Source: JAJTDS01 sp964202895 (GTDB lineage Bacteria > Pseudomonadota > Alphaproteobacteria > Rickettsiales > UBA1997). Taken from it: a stretch of 64,000 bases of DNA. The DNA lies in NCBI GenBank assembly GCA_964202895.1, contig CAXNJM010000002.1:62001-126000 (forward strand), in the 5' to 3' direction. Position numbers and translations under genes: made by a program. Shown one piece after another: positions 1 through 8,202 of the stretch (its first letter is position 1; every line of letters begins with the position of its first letter). The notes under the pieces are model-generated. The model was not told the origin of the DNA, did no database searches, and saw nothing but the letters and a program-made list of their open reading frames with translations.

Positions 1-317
1 TTAGAATTTCTCCATTAATTGAAAATCATCAATATTTTCCTCAAAAAATTAATGTTGAATTTGCCAAAATTATTGATGATTGCAATATTGATGTAAGGGT
101 ATGGGAAAGAGGTTGCGGTGAAACTCTTGCTTGTGGCAGTGGTGCTTGTGCGGTGGCTATTTCAGCGATTAAACATAATTTAGTTAGTAGTAAAAAATTA
201 TTACTACATTTTAAGGGTGGCGATATTGAAGTTTGTTGGAATAATGATATAAAAGATGCTCCTGTAGTAATGGTTGGCGATTATTACAAAATATTTTATG
301 GAAAAATTATTATTTGA
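1..317 (+). CDS. dapF: Diaminopimelate epimerase, 3' part only
   Basis: This is the C-terminal 105 codons, read from base 3; the start lies outside the window. DapF interconverts LL- and meso-diaminopimelate in the cytoplasm, supplying lysine and the peptidoglycan cross-linking residue. The family signature ERGCGETLACGSGACA is present at about bases 108-155 and carries the second catalytic cysteine (ACGSG). The first catalytic cysteine is in the missing N-terminal half. The gene ends convergently with the next gene and overlaps its stop by 8 bases. The fragment looks intact and is cut only by the window edge. Confidence 0.93.
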   Translation, partial: RISPLIENHQYFPQKINVEFAKIIDDCNIDVRVWERGCGETLACGSGACAVAISAIKHNLVSSKKLLLHFKGGDIEVCWNNDIKDAPVVMVGDYYKIFYGKIII

Positions 318-2373
318 TATTAATTCTTTTTAATTTTATTAATTGGCGGGTGGTTTCAAATAATATTACTAATAGTGCTGAGAAAAAAATAAGTGCTATC
401 GAGCCAACTAGCCGTTGATTAAAAATTATTTGTAAGGCTTCCTGAATTTTTTCTTCTCCAATAATCTGATTTTGATTAATTTTTTCTTGCAGATGATTAG
501 CGAGAGCAAAGAAGCTGATTTTATGATTGTCGGAAAAAGTTTTTTGCCAGAGAGTGCTAGAAATTGTTATGGTTAGGAATATTAATGGTATCGCGGTAAT
601 TAAAAAATAGGGTTTTTTGTGCTTTTTAGCGATAATGGTAGTTGCAAGAGCAAGGGCAATTACTGCTAATATTTGATTAGAAATACCAAATAAAGGCCAC
701 AATATGTTGATGCCTCCATTTGGGTCAATAACCCCTAAATATAAAAAATATCCCCAACAGCTGACAATTATAAGGCTGGTAAATATTGTAGATAAGTGGT
801 GTATGAATTGTGATTTTTTTGCATTCGGATGTTTATTGTTTAATCCTAATTTTTTGTTGATATTGGATAGCAGGTCTTGAAGCATGAATCTTGCGACTCG
901 AGTTCCTGCATCGAGAGTAGTGAGAATAAATATCGCTTCAAACATAATTGCAAAGTGATACCAAATTGCAGTAAGGTTAGAGCTGCCTCCAAAGCCTTTG
1001 CTGAAAATATTTGCCATACCTACGGCTAAAGACGGCGCTCCTCCAGTTCTGTCGAATAAAGAGGTTTCGCCCATTTTTTTAGCAAGATTATCCATTTCTT
1101 CGCTTGATACTGCAAAGCCCCAGCTGTTAATTGTAGTGACGGCATTGTTGATATCATTGCCAAAGTTTGCTAAGGGTGAATTTATTGCAAAATAGACTCC
1201 CGGCTCAAGAATCGAGGCACAAATTACTGCCATTATTGCCACCATTGATTCAATGAGCATACTGCCATAACCAACCATTCTTACATCACTCTCATTGCTA
1301 ATAATTTTTGAGGTTGTGCCTGATGCCACTAGGCTATGAAAGCCTGAAATTGCACCGCAGGCGATGGTGATAAATAGAAATGGAAAGATTTTGCCACTAA
1401 AAATTGGTCCACTGCCATCAATAAATTGTGTAATTGCGGGCATTTGTAGATGTGGTTGAAAAATTAATAATGCTAATGCCAGTAAAATTAAAGTGCCAAT
1501 TTTTAAGAAAGAGGAGAGATAGTCTCTTGGTGCGAGTAGTAGCCAAATTGGCATTGCGGAAGCAAAAAAACCGTAAATAATGATTGAAATTGCTAAAAAT
1601 TTGCCATTATGGTCAAAAATTTGTGCTAAAGCAGGGTTTTCGTTGATCCATTTTCCACCGATGGTTGCAAGTAAAAATAAGGCTATTCCTATAAGGCTTG
1701 CCTCTAAAACCTTTGCTGGTCTTAAATAAAACATATAAAGCCCTATAAACATTGCAATTGGAATAGTCGCCGATACGGTAAAGGTTCCCCATGGGCTATG
1801 CATTAAAGCCTTAACTACAATTAGCCCCAATACTGCAATCAAAATAATAATAATTGAAAGAGTGGTAAAAAGAGCGATGAAGCCAGCGAGTGGGCTAATT
1901 TCATCTTTTATCATTTGTCCGAGGCTTTTGCCATCTCTTCTAACCGAGGCGAATAAAATTATCATATCTTGAACTGCTCCGCCGATTACCGCCCCAATCA
2001 CTATCCATAAAATACTTGGTAAATATCCGAATTGAGTGGCGAGGGTAGGGCCGATAAGCGGTCCGGGCCCTGCAATTGCAGCAAAATGATGTCCAAAAAC
2101 TATCCAGCGATTGGTTGGCACGAAATCGTTGCCGTCGTTAATTTTTATTGCTGGTGTGACTCTCTTATTGTCTAAATTTAATATTTTTAATGCTATCCAT
2201 TTGCTGTAAAAGCGATAAAAAATAATGTAAACTGAGGCACTGCAAATAATTATCCATATTGAAGAAATATTTTCTCCTTTTTTTAAAGCCAATATTCCGA
2301 GTAGCGAGGCAGTTAATAATGAAGCTATAAATAAACCTAAATTTATAGGTGGCTTGCGAGCGATTTTTTGCAT
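310..2373 (-). CDS. cstA: Carbon starvation protein A family transporter
   Basis: This 687-aa inner-membrane protein has many hydrophobic segments along its whole length, as expected of the CstA/BtsT family of proton-coupled pyruvate or peptide importers. The hallmark stretch GHHFAAIAGPGPLIGP lies near residues 94-109 and is followed by GAVIGGAVQDM. Length is normal for the family. It is 7 bases downstream of ftsQ on the same strand, where ftsA would stand in most alphaproteobacteria, so it is probably co-transcribed with ddl-ftsQ. The family is certain; the substrate (pyruvate, peptides or amino acids) cannot be read from the sequence. Confidence 0.93.
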   Translation of the reverse strand: MQKIARKPPINLGLFIASLLTASLLGILALKKGENISSIWIIICSASVYIIFYRFYSKWIALKILNLDNKRVTPAIKINDGNDFVPTNRWIVFGHHFAAIAGPGPLIGPTLATQFGYLPSILWIVIGAVIGGAVQDMIILFASVRRDGKSLGQMIKDEISPLAGFIALFTTLSIIIILIAVLGLIVVKALMHSPWGTFTVSATIPIAMFIGLYMFYLRPAKVLEASLIGIALFLLATIGGKWINENPALAQIFDHNGKFLAISIIIYGFFASAMPIWLLLAPRDYLSSFLKIGTLILLALALLIFQPHLQMPAITQFIDGSGPIFSGKIFPFLFITIACGAISGFHSLVASGTTSKIISNESDVRMVGYGSMLIESMVAIMAVICASILEPGVYFAINSPLANFGNDINNAVTTINSWGFAVSSEEMDNLAKKMGETSLFDRTGGAPSLAVGMANIFSKGFGGSSNLTAIWYHFAIMFEAIFILTTLDAGTRVARFMLQDLLSNINKKLGLNNKHPNAKKSQFIHHLSTIFTSLIIVSCWGYFLYLGVIDPNGGINILWPLFGISNQILAVIALALATTIIAKKHKKPYFLITAIPLIFLTITISSTLWQKTFSDNHKISFFALANHLQEKINQNQIIGEEKIQEALQIIFNQRLVGSIALIFFSALLVILFETTRQLIKLKRINIK

Positions 2374-2380
2374 AATTTAC

Positions 2381-3313
2381 CTAAGAATTATCGGTTTTAT
2401 TGCTGGCAATGCTGGGATTGCTGATTCCATAATATTCAATATAGCTTTTATCATCTATTCTTAAATCAATTAATTTAATCTCGCTAAAATAATTGGTGTT
2501 TTGATAAATTTGTAATAATTTCCCCCAAGCGATATTAATGTTATTTTCTGGTAATTTTACCAATACTCCATTGTCAAATCTGATGTCCCACCTTCTATTG
2601 CCTATCCAAGTTGCTGAATAGATTTTTGCACCTAATTCTGGATTGCTAACAAAAATATTGAATAAAGAATCGATATTTTCATAAGCTTTATCTCCTGAGA
2701 TTATTATCATTGAATCAAAACTTTCTTCTTGATTATCGATTTTTATCATATGCCCAGTTTTGTCGGCAATATATTTTTGTTTATCATCTTGCCAAATTGC
2801 AAATGGCTGATATTCGGTTATTTTAATTTCAAGAATATTTGTTAAATTCCGCCTAATTTCAACCGAGTTTATCCAAGGAGAATGTTTTTTGATATTTTCA
2901 ATAATTGGATTGATTGGTGATTTTAGGTTAGAATGAAAATTATTATTTAGGAGTGAATTTTGTTTAATATAATTGTCGATAGTATTTTTTGCTACCGCTA
3001 TTAATTCTTCGCCATTGGTTCTTTGATTGCCAGTAATTTTTAATTCTAGATTTTTCCAGTTAAGTAAATTGGTGTTTTGGTCAAATTTGTTGATGATGAT
3101 TTTTTCAATTTTGTAAATTATGTTGGGGAAAAACTTATAGCTTATAAAGCCTGAAAATACTAGGGCCAAGAAGAAAAGTAAAATAATTTTTAATATTGTT
3201 GGTTTTATTTTATGATGCCAGTAGTTTCTAACCTTTCTGATTAAGATGCTTTCAGTTAGCTTTTCGCTGATTATTGCATTTAAATTATCTGACCTTTTTT
3301 TCTTTTTTAACAT
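2381..3313 (-). CDS. ftsQ: Cell division protein FtsQ
   Basis: This 310-aa bitopic protein has a short basic cytoplasmic N-terminus and one membrane span near residues 38-60. It then has a periplasmic region with a POTRA-like part (about 75-150) and the FtsQ domain with the motif RRNLTNILEIKITEYQPFA. FtsQ is a scaffold of the divisome that binds FtsB/FtsL. It lies 27 bases downstream of ddl, the usual ddl-ftsQ order of the dcw cluster. The usual next genes, ftsA and ftsZ, are not here; cstA follows instead. The assignment rests on size, topology, motif and neighbour. Confidence 0.88.
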   Translation of the reverse strand: MLKKKKRSDNLNAIISEKLTESILIRKVRNYWHHKIKPTILKIILLFFLALVFSGFISYKFFPNIIYKIEKIIINKFDQNTNLLNWKNLELKITGNQRTNGEELIAVAKNTIDNYIKQNSLLNNNFHSNLKSPINPIIENIKKHSPWINSVEIRRNLTNILEIKITEYQPFAIWQDDKQKYIADKTGHMIKIDNQEESFDSMIIISGDKAYENIDSLFNIFVSNPELGAKIYSATWIGNRRWDIRFDNGVLVKLPENNINIAWGKLLQIYQNTNYFSEIKLIDLRIDDKSYIEYYGISNPSIASNKTDNS

Positions 3314-3340
3314 TAGAAAATATTGATAATTTGCTGAAAT

Positions 3341-4396
3341 TTAGTTATTTTGTGCATTTTCTAATAAAAACTTTACAATTTCATCAAAAGATATGTTATA
3401 ATATTTAGCTATTTTTGGCACTAAGGAAGTTGGAGTGAAGCCGGGCAAGGTGTTGATCTCAAGAAGATAAAACTTGTTATTGCCATTATTTTTATTATTG
3501 AGGATGAAGTCAATTCGGGCGAGCCCTCTACACTTTGTTGCTTCGTAGCATTTTTCTGCGATTGCCAATATTTCGAGATATTTTTCTCCCGATATTTCGG
3601 CGGGCATTATATATTCAGTCATTCCTGCTGTATATTTGCATTCATAATCATAAAATAAGTGTTTAGGGCGAATTTCTATAGCTCCTAAGGCAATTGATTT
3701 TTTGCTTAAAAATTCTGTTTTTAGATCTTCGATGCTTGCATTTGTTGAAGGCGAATATTTTTGGCGAATTTGACAGAATGCGGTAAATAATTTTTGTGAA
3801 AATTCATTGTCCAGATTTATTATATCAAATACTGCAACCTGAATTTCTTGTCCGGCGATATATTTTTCAACTAGCATTTCATTGCCAAATTGCCATTGAT
3901 AATTTTCGAGGTCAAAATTTTGATTATCGAGAATGATTTCCACCCCAACACTAGAGCCTTCGTTAATAGGCTTAATTACAAAGGGCTTGCCAAGAGATGC
4001 GAGTTTTTGTTGATTAAGTTGGTTTTGATTCTTTTTTATGATGCAATATTCTGCGGTTTCTGCTCCGCTATCATTGCAAACTTTGCGAGTGAATATTTTG
4101 TCCATGCATACGGCACAGGCTTCAACACCTGAATGAGTATATTTTATTTCGAGTAAATCGAGTAAAGCTTGCATTCTTCCATCTTCTCCGAAGGTGCCAT
4201 GCATAGCATTAAATACAAGATCGGGTTTAATTTCTGTTAATTTTGTAAAAATATTTTTATCGACATCGATTTTGATGCTGTTATAACCCATTTTGATTAG
4301 GCTGTTGTGAACTCCTTCTCCAGAAGCGATAGACACTTCTCTTTCTTTGTTCCAGCCCCCAAATAAAGTTGCTATTTTGTGGTTTTTATTTAACAT
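3341..4396 (-). CDS. ddl: D-alanine--D-alanine ligase
   Basis: This 351-aa ATP-grasp enzyme makes the D-Ala-D-Ala dipeptide for peptidoglycan in the cytoplasm. The N-terminal GGWNKEREVS (13-22), the ATP-grasp loop EGSSVGVE (146-153) and the metal-binding LEINTLPGFTPTS near residue 320 are all present. Length is normal, with a modest insertion around residues 195-235. It begins the ddl-ftsQ-cstA run on the minus strand, after a 69-base gap from the DUF2610 gene. Confidence 0.95.
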   Translation of the reverse strand: MLNKNHKIATLFGGWNKEREVSIASGEGVHNSLIKMGYNSIKIDVDKNIFTKLTEIKPDLVFNAMHGTFGEDGRMQALLDLLEIKYTHSGVEACAVCMDKIFTRKVCNDSGAETAEYCIIKKNQNQLNQQKLASLGKPFVIKPINEGSSVGVEIILDNQNFDLENYQWQFGNEMLVEKYIAGQEIQVAVFDIINLDNEFSQKLFTAFCQIRQKYSPSTNASIEDLKTEFLSKKSIALGAIEIRPKHLFYDYECKYTAGMTEYIMPAEISGEKYLEILAIAEKCYEATKCRGLARIDFILNNKNNGNNKFYLLEINTLPGFTPTSLVPKIAKYYNISFDEIVKFLLENAQNN

Positions 4397-4465
4397 TTTT
4401 AGTAAAAATTATTTTTATATCTTTTAAATTAATCATTTTTGTTATTTTAGAATTTTTTAAATGAT

Positions 4466-4792
4466 TTAGGTGGTTGACTTTTTGTCTGGTGTTTCTTCTG
4501 AAATTGAGGCCCCTTTAGCAATATCTTCTTTTAGTTTTTTATTGGCATTAAGCTCTTCGATAACATAAGCACAGAGATCTTCAAAGGGAACATTGGTATC
4601 TTCGGATATTTTTTGTAATTTTGCAAAGGAATCCATGATTTCAGAGGGGATTGAGCCCCCCTTTTCGCTTGAAAGCCATTTATTTTGAAAACATAATGGG
4701 TGAGAGTCTTTAGCGGGGCTTCCAACATATAACACCACTGGATAAAACGCTCCATTATTAAATTGACAATTGGCAGTAAATTTTTTAACCAT
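4466..4792 (-). CDS. DUF2610 family protein
   Basis: This small 108-aa cytoplasmic protein starts MVKKFTANCQFN and contains CQFNNGAFYPVVLYVGSP and HPLCFQNKWLSSEKGG, with a short acidic and basic tail. I recognise it as the DUF2610 family, known mainly from Rickettsiales and of unknown function. No enzymatic motif is visible. It stands alone upstream of ddl and downstream (divergently) of the tRNA-Leu gene. It is useful mainly as a lineage marker. Family recognition is from memory of the conserved pattern and was not searched. Confidence 0.75.
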   Translation of the reverse strand: MVKKFTANCQFNNGAFYPVVLYVGSPAKDSHPLCFQNKWLSSEKGGSIPSEIMDSFAKLQKISEDTNVPFEDLCAYVIEELNANKKLKEDIAKGASISEETPDKKSTT

Positions 4793-5028
4793 ATTAAAAA
4801 TTTAAATTATTTGTTGAATGAAGATTTGATAAATGCATTATTGCAAATAATCTAAAAATTCTCAACATTTTTTTTATTTTATTTTTAAATAAAAGATTTA
4901 ATTAAAAATATAAATTTTAAGTTTATTGACTAAATTTTTTAAACAAGAAAAAGCACTTGAAAATAAAGGATTTTAGTTTTTAATTAAACTGCAAATTATA
5001 AGTTTTAAAATAAAATTTTAATAAAATT

Positions 5029-5115
5029 GCGGTCGTGGCGGAATTGGTATACGCGCAACGTTGAGGTCGTTGTGGGGTAAAACCCGTGGAAGTTCAAATC
5101 TTCTCGACCGCACCA
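5029..5115 (+). tRNA. tRNA-Leu (anticodon GAG)
   Basis: The acceptor arm GCGGTCG (5029-5035) pairs with CGACCGC (5105-5111). A discriminator A and an encoded CCA (5113-5115) follow. The anticodon arm CAACG/CGTTG encloses the loop TTGAGGT (5061-5067), giving anticodon GAG at 5063-5065. The long variable arm (GGGGTAAAACCC-like) fits a class II leucine tRNA, and the T-loop TTCAAAT is present. It reads CUC/CUU codons. It sits alone in the gap between the DUF2610 gene and lon; bases 4793-5028 and 5116-5340 hold nothing else I can support. Confidence 0.96.
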
Positions 5116-5340
5116 GATATTTCTAAGATTAAAATATTGCTTCTAGATTTATATTTAAATAAAATCGATATCAAGCCACCTGCAAGCCTTAAATAGTCAA
5201 AATAATCAGCATTAATTTTATAAATATTAATAAATAATTAATTTAATAATTATTGCCCTTGTTTTTATTTAAAGAAATCTTAAATATTTAAGCTCTATTT
5301 ATTCGTGATTAATAATTGAAAAATTCAAATTTAAATTAAA

Positions 5341-7773
5341 ATGAGCCAAAACAAGCAAAATAAAAACGATTCTGAATTTTTGCAAACTATAATTTACAAT
5401 CAGCAAACTTCTTCTTTATTTTCTAAAAGCCCCATTGAAGCAAACTTCCTAGCCTTACCTCTGAGAGATTTAGTTATATTTCCCAAAACTACTAATGCGG
5501 TTTTAATTGGTCGCCATAATTCAGTTGCAACTATTGAAAAAGCCAAAGAAAACAACTTGCCAATTGTTGTTGTTGCACAAATTGATGCTGAAAATAACGA
5601 TTTTAACGATGAATCCTTATATCATTATGGAACATTGTGCAATATCGTTGAATCAATCAAAACTTCCGATGGCAATGTTAAGGCGATAATTCGTGGTTTA
5701 GTAAAGGTAAAAATCGATAAATTCTCTGCTCAGGAAAATCTATTAACATGCAAAGCTTTAATAATTGAAGATGCTGAAGAGGGAAAATCAAGCCCCAACA
5801 GAATCGGCTTGATTAAAAGTTGTATTGAAAACTTTATCCATTATGCCGAAATAGATAAAAAAATTAATAGAGAGAGAATATCCCTAATTGCAAAAACTGA
5901 AAACGGTCATCATTTAGCTTATATTATAGCGACGACAATTAATTTTTCAGTTGTTAATAAACAAGAGATTCTTGCAATTTTTGATATTGACAAAAAATTA
6001 TATAAAATTATTGAGCTTTTAAAAACAGAGATAGAAATAGTCAAAACCGAAGATAGAATAAATCGAAAAATTCAAGAAAAAGTTGCTAAAAATCATCGTG
6101 AATTTTATCTTAACGAGCAATTAAAAAACATCAAGAAAGAGCTTGGACAAGAAGAAGATAACGAAATAGAAGATCTTAAAAAGAAAATTATTAAGGCAAA
6201 AATGCCGAAAGAAGTTAAGAATAAAGCCGATTTAGAGCTATTGAAGCTTGAAAAAATGAACCCCTTTTCTTCCGAGTCTGGAATTGTGAGGAGTTACTTA
6301 GAGTGGCTAGTAAGCTTACCTTGGTCCGAGAAATCGAAATTTTCTAATGACATAAAGCAAGCAAAAGATATGCTTGATAATCATCATTTTGGGCTTGAAA
6401 AGGTTAAAGAAAGAATAGTTGAATTTATTGCGGTGCAAATGAAAACCAAGAACTCTAGCGATTCTCGCAGCCCAATCTTATGTTTAGTTGGGGCTCCCGG
6501 AGTTGGCAAGACATCTCTTGCGAAATCTGTTGCCGAGGCACTAGGAAGAAAATATATCAAAATATCTCTTGGTGGAGTTAGGGATGAATCTGAAATAAGA
6601 GGTCATCGCCGAACCTACATAGGAGCAATGCCGGGCAAGATAATTCAATCAATGAAAAGGGCCAAAACTATTAATCCTTTAATTTTACTTGATGAGATCG
6701 ATAAAATGTCGTTTGATTTTCGTGGAGACCCCGCTTCTGCAATGCTAGAAGTGCTTGACCCTGAGCAGAATAAGAGTTTTGCCGATCATTACTTAGAAGT
6801 TGAATATGATTTATCAAGGGTTATGTTTGTTGCAACAGCTAATAATATTAGCAACATTCCAGCGCCACTAAAAGATAGAATGGAGATAATTAATCTTTCT
6901 GGCTACACTGAAAATGAAAAGCTTCATATTGCAAAGAATCATCTAATTAAACAGCAAATCAAAGAAAACGGATTAAAAGAATCTGAATTTAAAATTAACG
7001 ACGAAGCATTGCTAGAGTTGATTCGCAAATATACTTTTGAGGCGGGGGTTAGAAATTTAAACCGAGAGCTTGCTAATCTGGCAAGAAAAGCGGTTAAAGA
7101 AATCATCTGCAATGAAGATAAGTCGATTAAAATAAATAAAAAGAATCTTGCTGAATATGCAGGCTCCGCTAAATATTCATTTGGAGTTGCAAAAATTGAA
7201 GATGTTGTTGGTGTTAGCACTGGGCTCGCATATACTAGCTATGGTGGAGATCTACTCGATATAGAGGCTCTTAAATTTGAAGGAAGCGGTAAAATACAAA
7301 TTACTGGTAAATTGGGAGATGTTATGAAAGAATCTGCACAGGCGGCATTGAGTTATGCTCGTTCAATTGGAGGTGAGTTAAAAATTGATGCAAAAAAATT
7401 TAAAGCATTTGATTTTCATATCCATGTTCCAGAAGGAGCTACTCCTAAGGATGGCCCTTCAGCAGGTGTTGCACTTTGTGTTTCTTTGGTTTCTGCAATA
7501 ACCAATATTAAAGTTCGCAAAGATATTGCAATGACAGGAGAAATAACTCTTAGTGGTAAAATACTACCAATTGGTGGCTTAAAAGAAAAATTACTAGCTG
7601 CTTTAAGGGGCGGTATAAAAACGGTTTTAATTCCCGATGAAAATAAAAAAGATTTAAAAGAAATGCCTAAAGAGGTGTTGGATAAATTAAGAATTATGCC
7701 GATTAGCCATATAAGGCAGGCTCTTGACGAGTGTCTGGTTTCTAATAATCTTGGAAATAATAAAAATACTTGA
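5341..7773 (+). CDS. lon: ATP-dependent protease Lon
   Basis: This 810-aa AAA+ serine protease degrades misfolded and regulatory proteins in the cytoplasm. Domains in order are the N-terminal substrate-binding domain (about 40-240), a coiled linker, the AAA+ module with Walker A GAPGVGKT at about 384-391 and Walker B LLDEID, and the C-terminal protease. The Ser-Lys dyad is present: S707 in KDGPSAG and K750 in GGLKEK, 43 residues apart as in E. coli Lon. Full length, no break. It has its own upstream AT-rich region and is followed by a 429-base gap. Confidence 0.98.
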   Translation: MSQNKQNKNDSEFLQTIIYNQQTSSLFSKSPIEANFLALPLRDLVIFPKTTNAVLIGRHNSVATIEKAKENNLPIVVVAQIDAENNDFNDESLYHYGTLCNIVESIKTSDGNVKAIIRGLVKVKIDKFSAQENLLTCKALIIEDAEEGKSSPNRIGLIKSCIENFIHYAEIDKKINRERISLIAKTENGHHLAYIIATTINFSVVNKQEILAIFDIDKKLYKIIELLKTEIEIVKTEDRINRKIQEKVAKNHREFYLNEQLKNIKKELGQEEDNEIEDLKKKIIKAKMPKEVKNKADLELLKLEKMNPFSSESGIVRSYLEWLVSLPWSEKSKFSNDIKQAKDMLDNHHFGLEKVKERIVEFIAVQMKTKNSSDSRSPILCLVGAPGVGKTSLAKSVAEALGRKYIKISLGGVRDESEIRGHRRTYIGAMPGKIIQSMKRAKTINPLILLDEIDKMSFDFRGDPASAMLEVLDPEQNKSFADHYLEVEYDLSRVMFVATANNISNIPAPLKDRMEIINLSGYTENEKLHIAKNHLIKQQIKENGLKESEFKINDEALLELIRKYTFEAGVRNLNRELANLARKAVKEIICNEDKSIKINKKNLAEYAGSAKYSFGVAKIEDVVGVSTGLAYTSYGGDLLDIEALKFEGSGKIQITGKLGDVMKESAQAALSYARSIGGELKIDAKKFKAFDFHIHVPEGATPKDGPSAGVALCVSLVSAITNIKVRKDIAMTGEITLSGKILPIGGLKEKLLAALRGGIKTVLIPDENKKDLKEMPKEVLDKLRIMPISHIRQALDECLVSNNLGNNKNT

Positions 7774-7873
7774 TACTTTACTTTTATTCTTAATAATGCT
7801 TTAATTTTACTGCGAAGAAAATTCATGTTATTGCTGGGCTAAGCGAATCGGGGCGAATCGGGGGAAAGTTCTT

Positions 7874-8101
7874 TTGCTGGGGCCAGTTTATTGCCACAAT
7901 TTCTTAGCAAGAAATGAGTTCATTAATGCCGATGATTTAGTGCCAAGAAAAGATATTAAAAAATATGTATTTATCGTTGATAAAAAAACCGGTAGAATTA
8001 AAAAATATTCTCTTAAAACTTGGGATTCCTCTATTTTAAGCGATATAAACAAAAAAAAGTTTTTTACGATTAAATATTCGCTCAATAAATATTATAAATA
8101 A
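7874..8101 (+). CDS. Possible small hypothetical protein (TTG start) or gene remnant
   Basis: This 75-codon frame opens at TTG and has no in-frame ATG. The second half is lysine/tyrosine-rich (KKYVFIVDKKTGRIKKYS) and looks protein-like. The region just upstream carries a duplicated CGAATCGGGG (about 7845-7864), whose G-rich end could act as a ribosome site or could mark a rearrangement. I recognise no family. It fills most of the 429-base gap between lon and yidC, and nothing else is evident there. It could be a degraded gene end as easily as a real small gene. Confidence 0.3.
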   Translation: MLGPVYCHNFLARNEFINADDLVPRKDIKKYVFIVDKKTGRIKKYSLKTWDSSILSDINKKKFFTIKYSLNKYYK

Positions 8102-8202
8102 TATTATTATTGAATTTTTAAATTTTGCATTTCTAAATAATTGAATTGCAATATTAACAACAATTAATTTCCTTCCTTATTTGGAGTTTTATATAAATAA
8201 AT

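Noticed and set aside
4793..5028. Promoter for tRNA-Leu
   Set aside because: TAAAAT at 5011-5016 could be a -10 box, but no matching -35 lies at a proper distance, so it is not listed.
7416..7826. 136-residue antisense frame over the end of lon
   Set aside because: It is a shadow of the strongly conserved Lon protease domain and has no recognisable motif.
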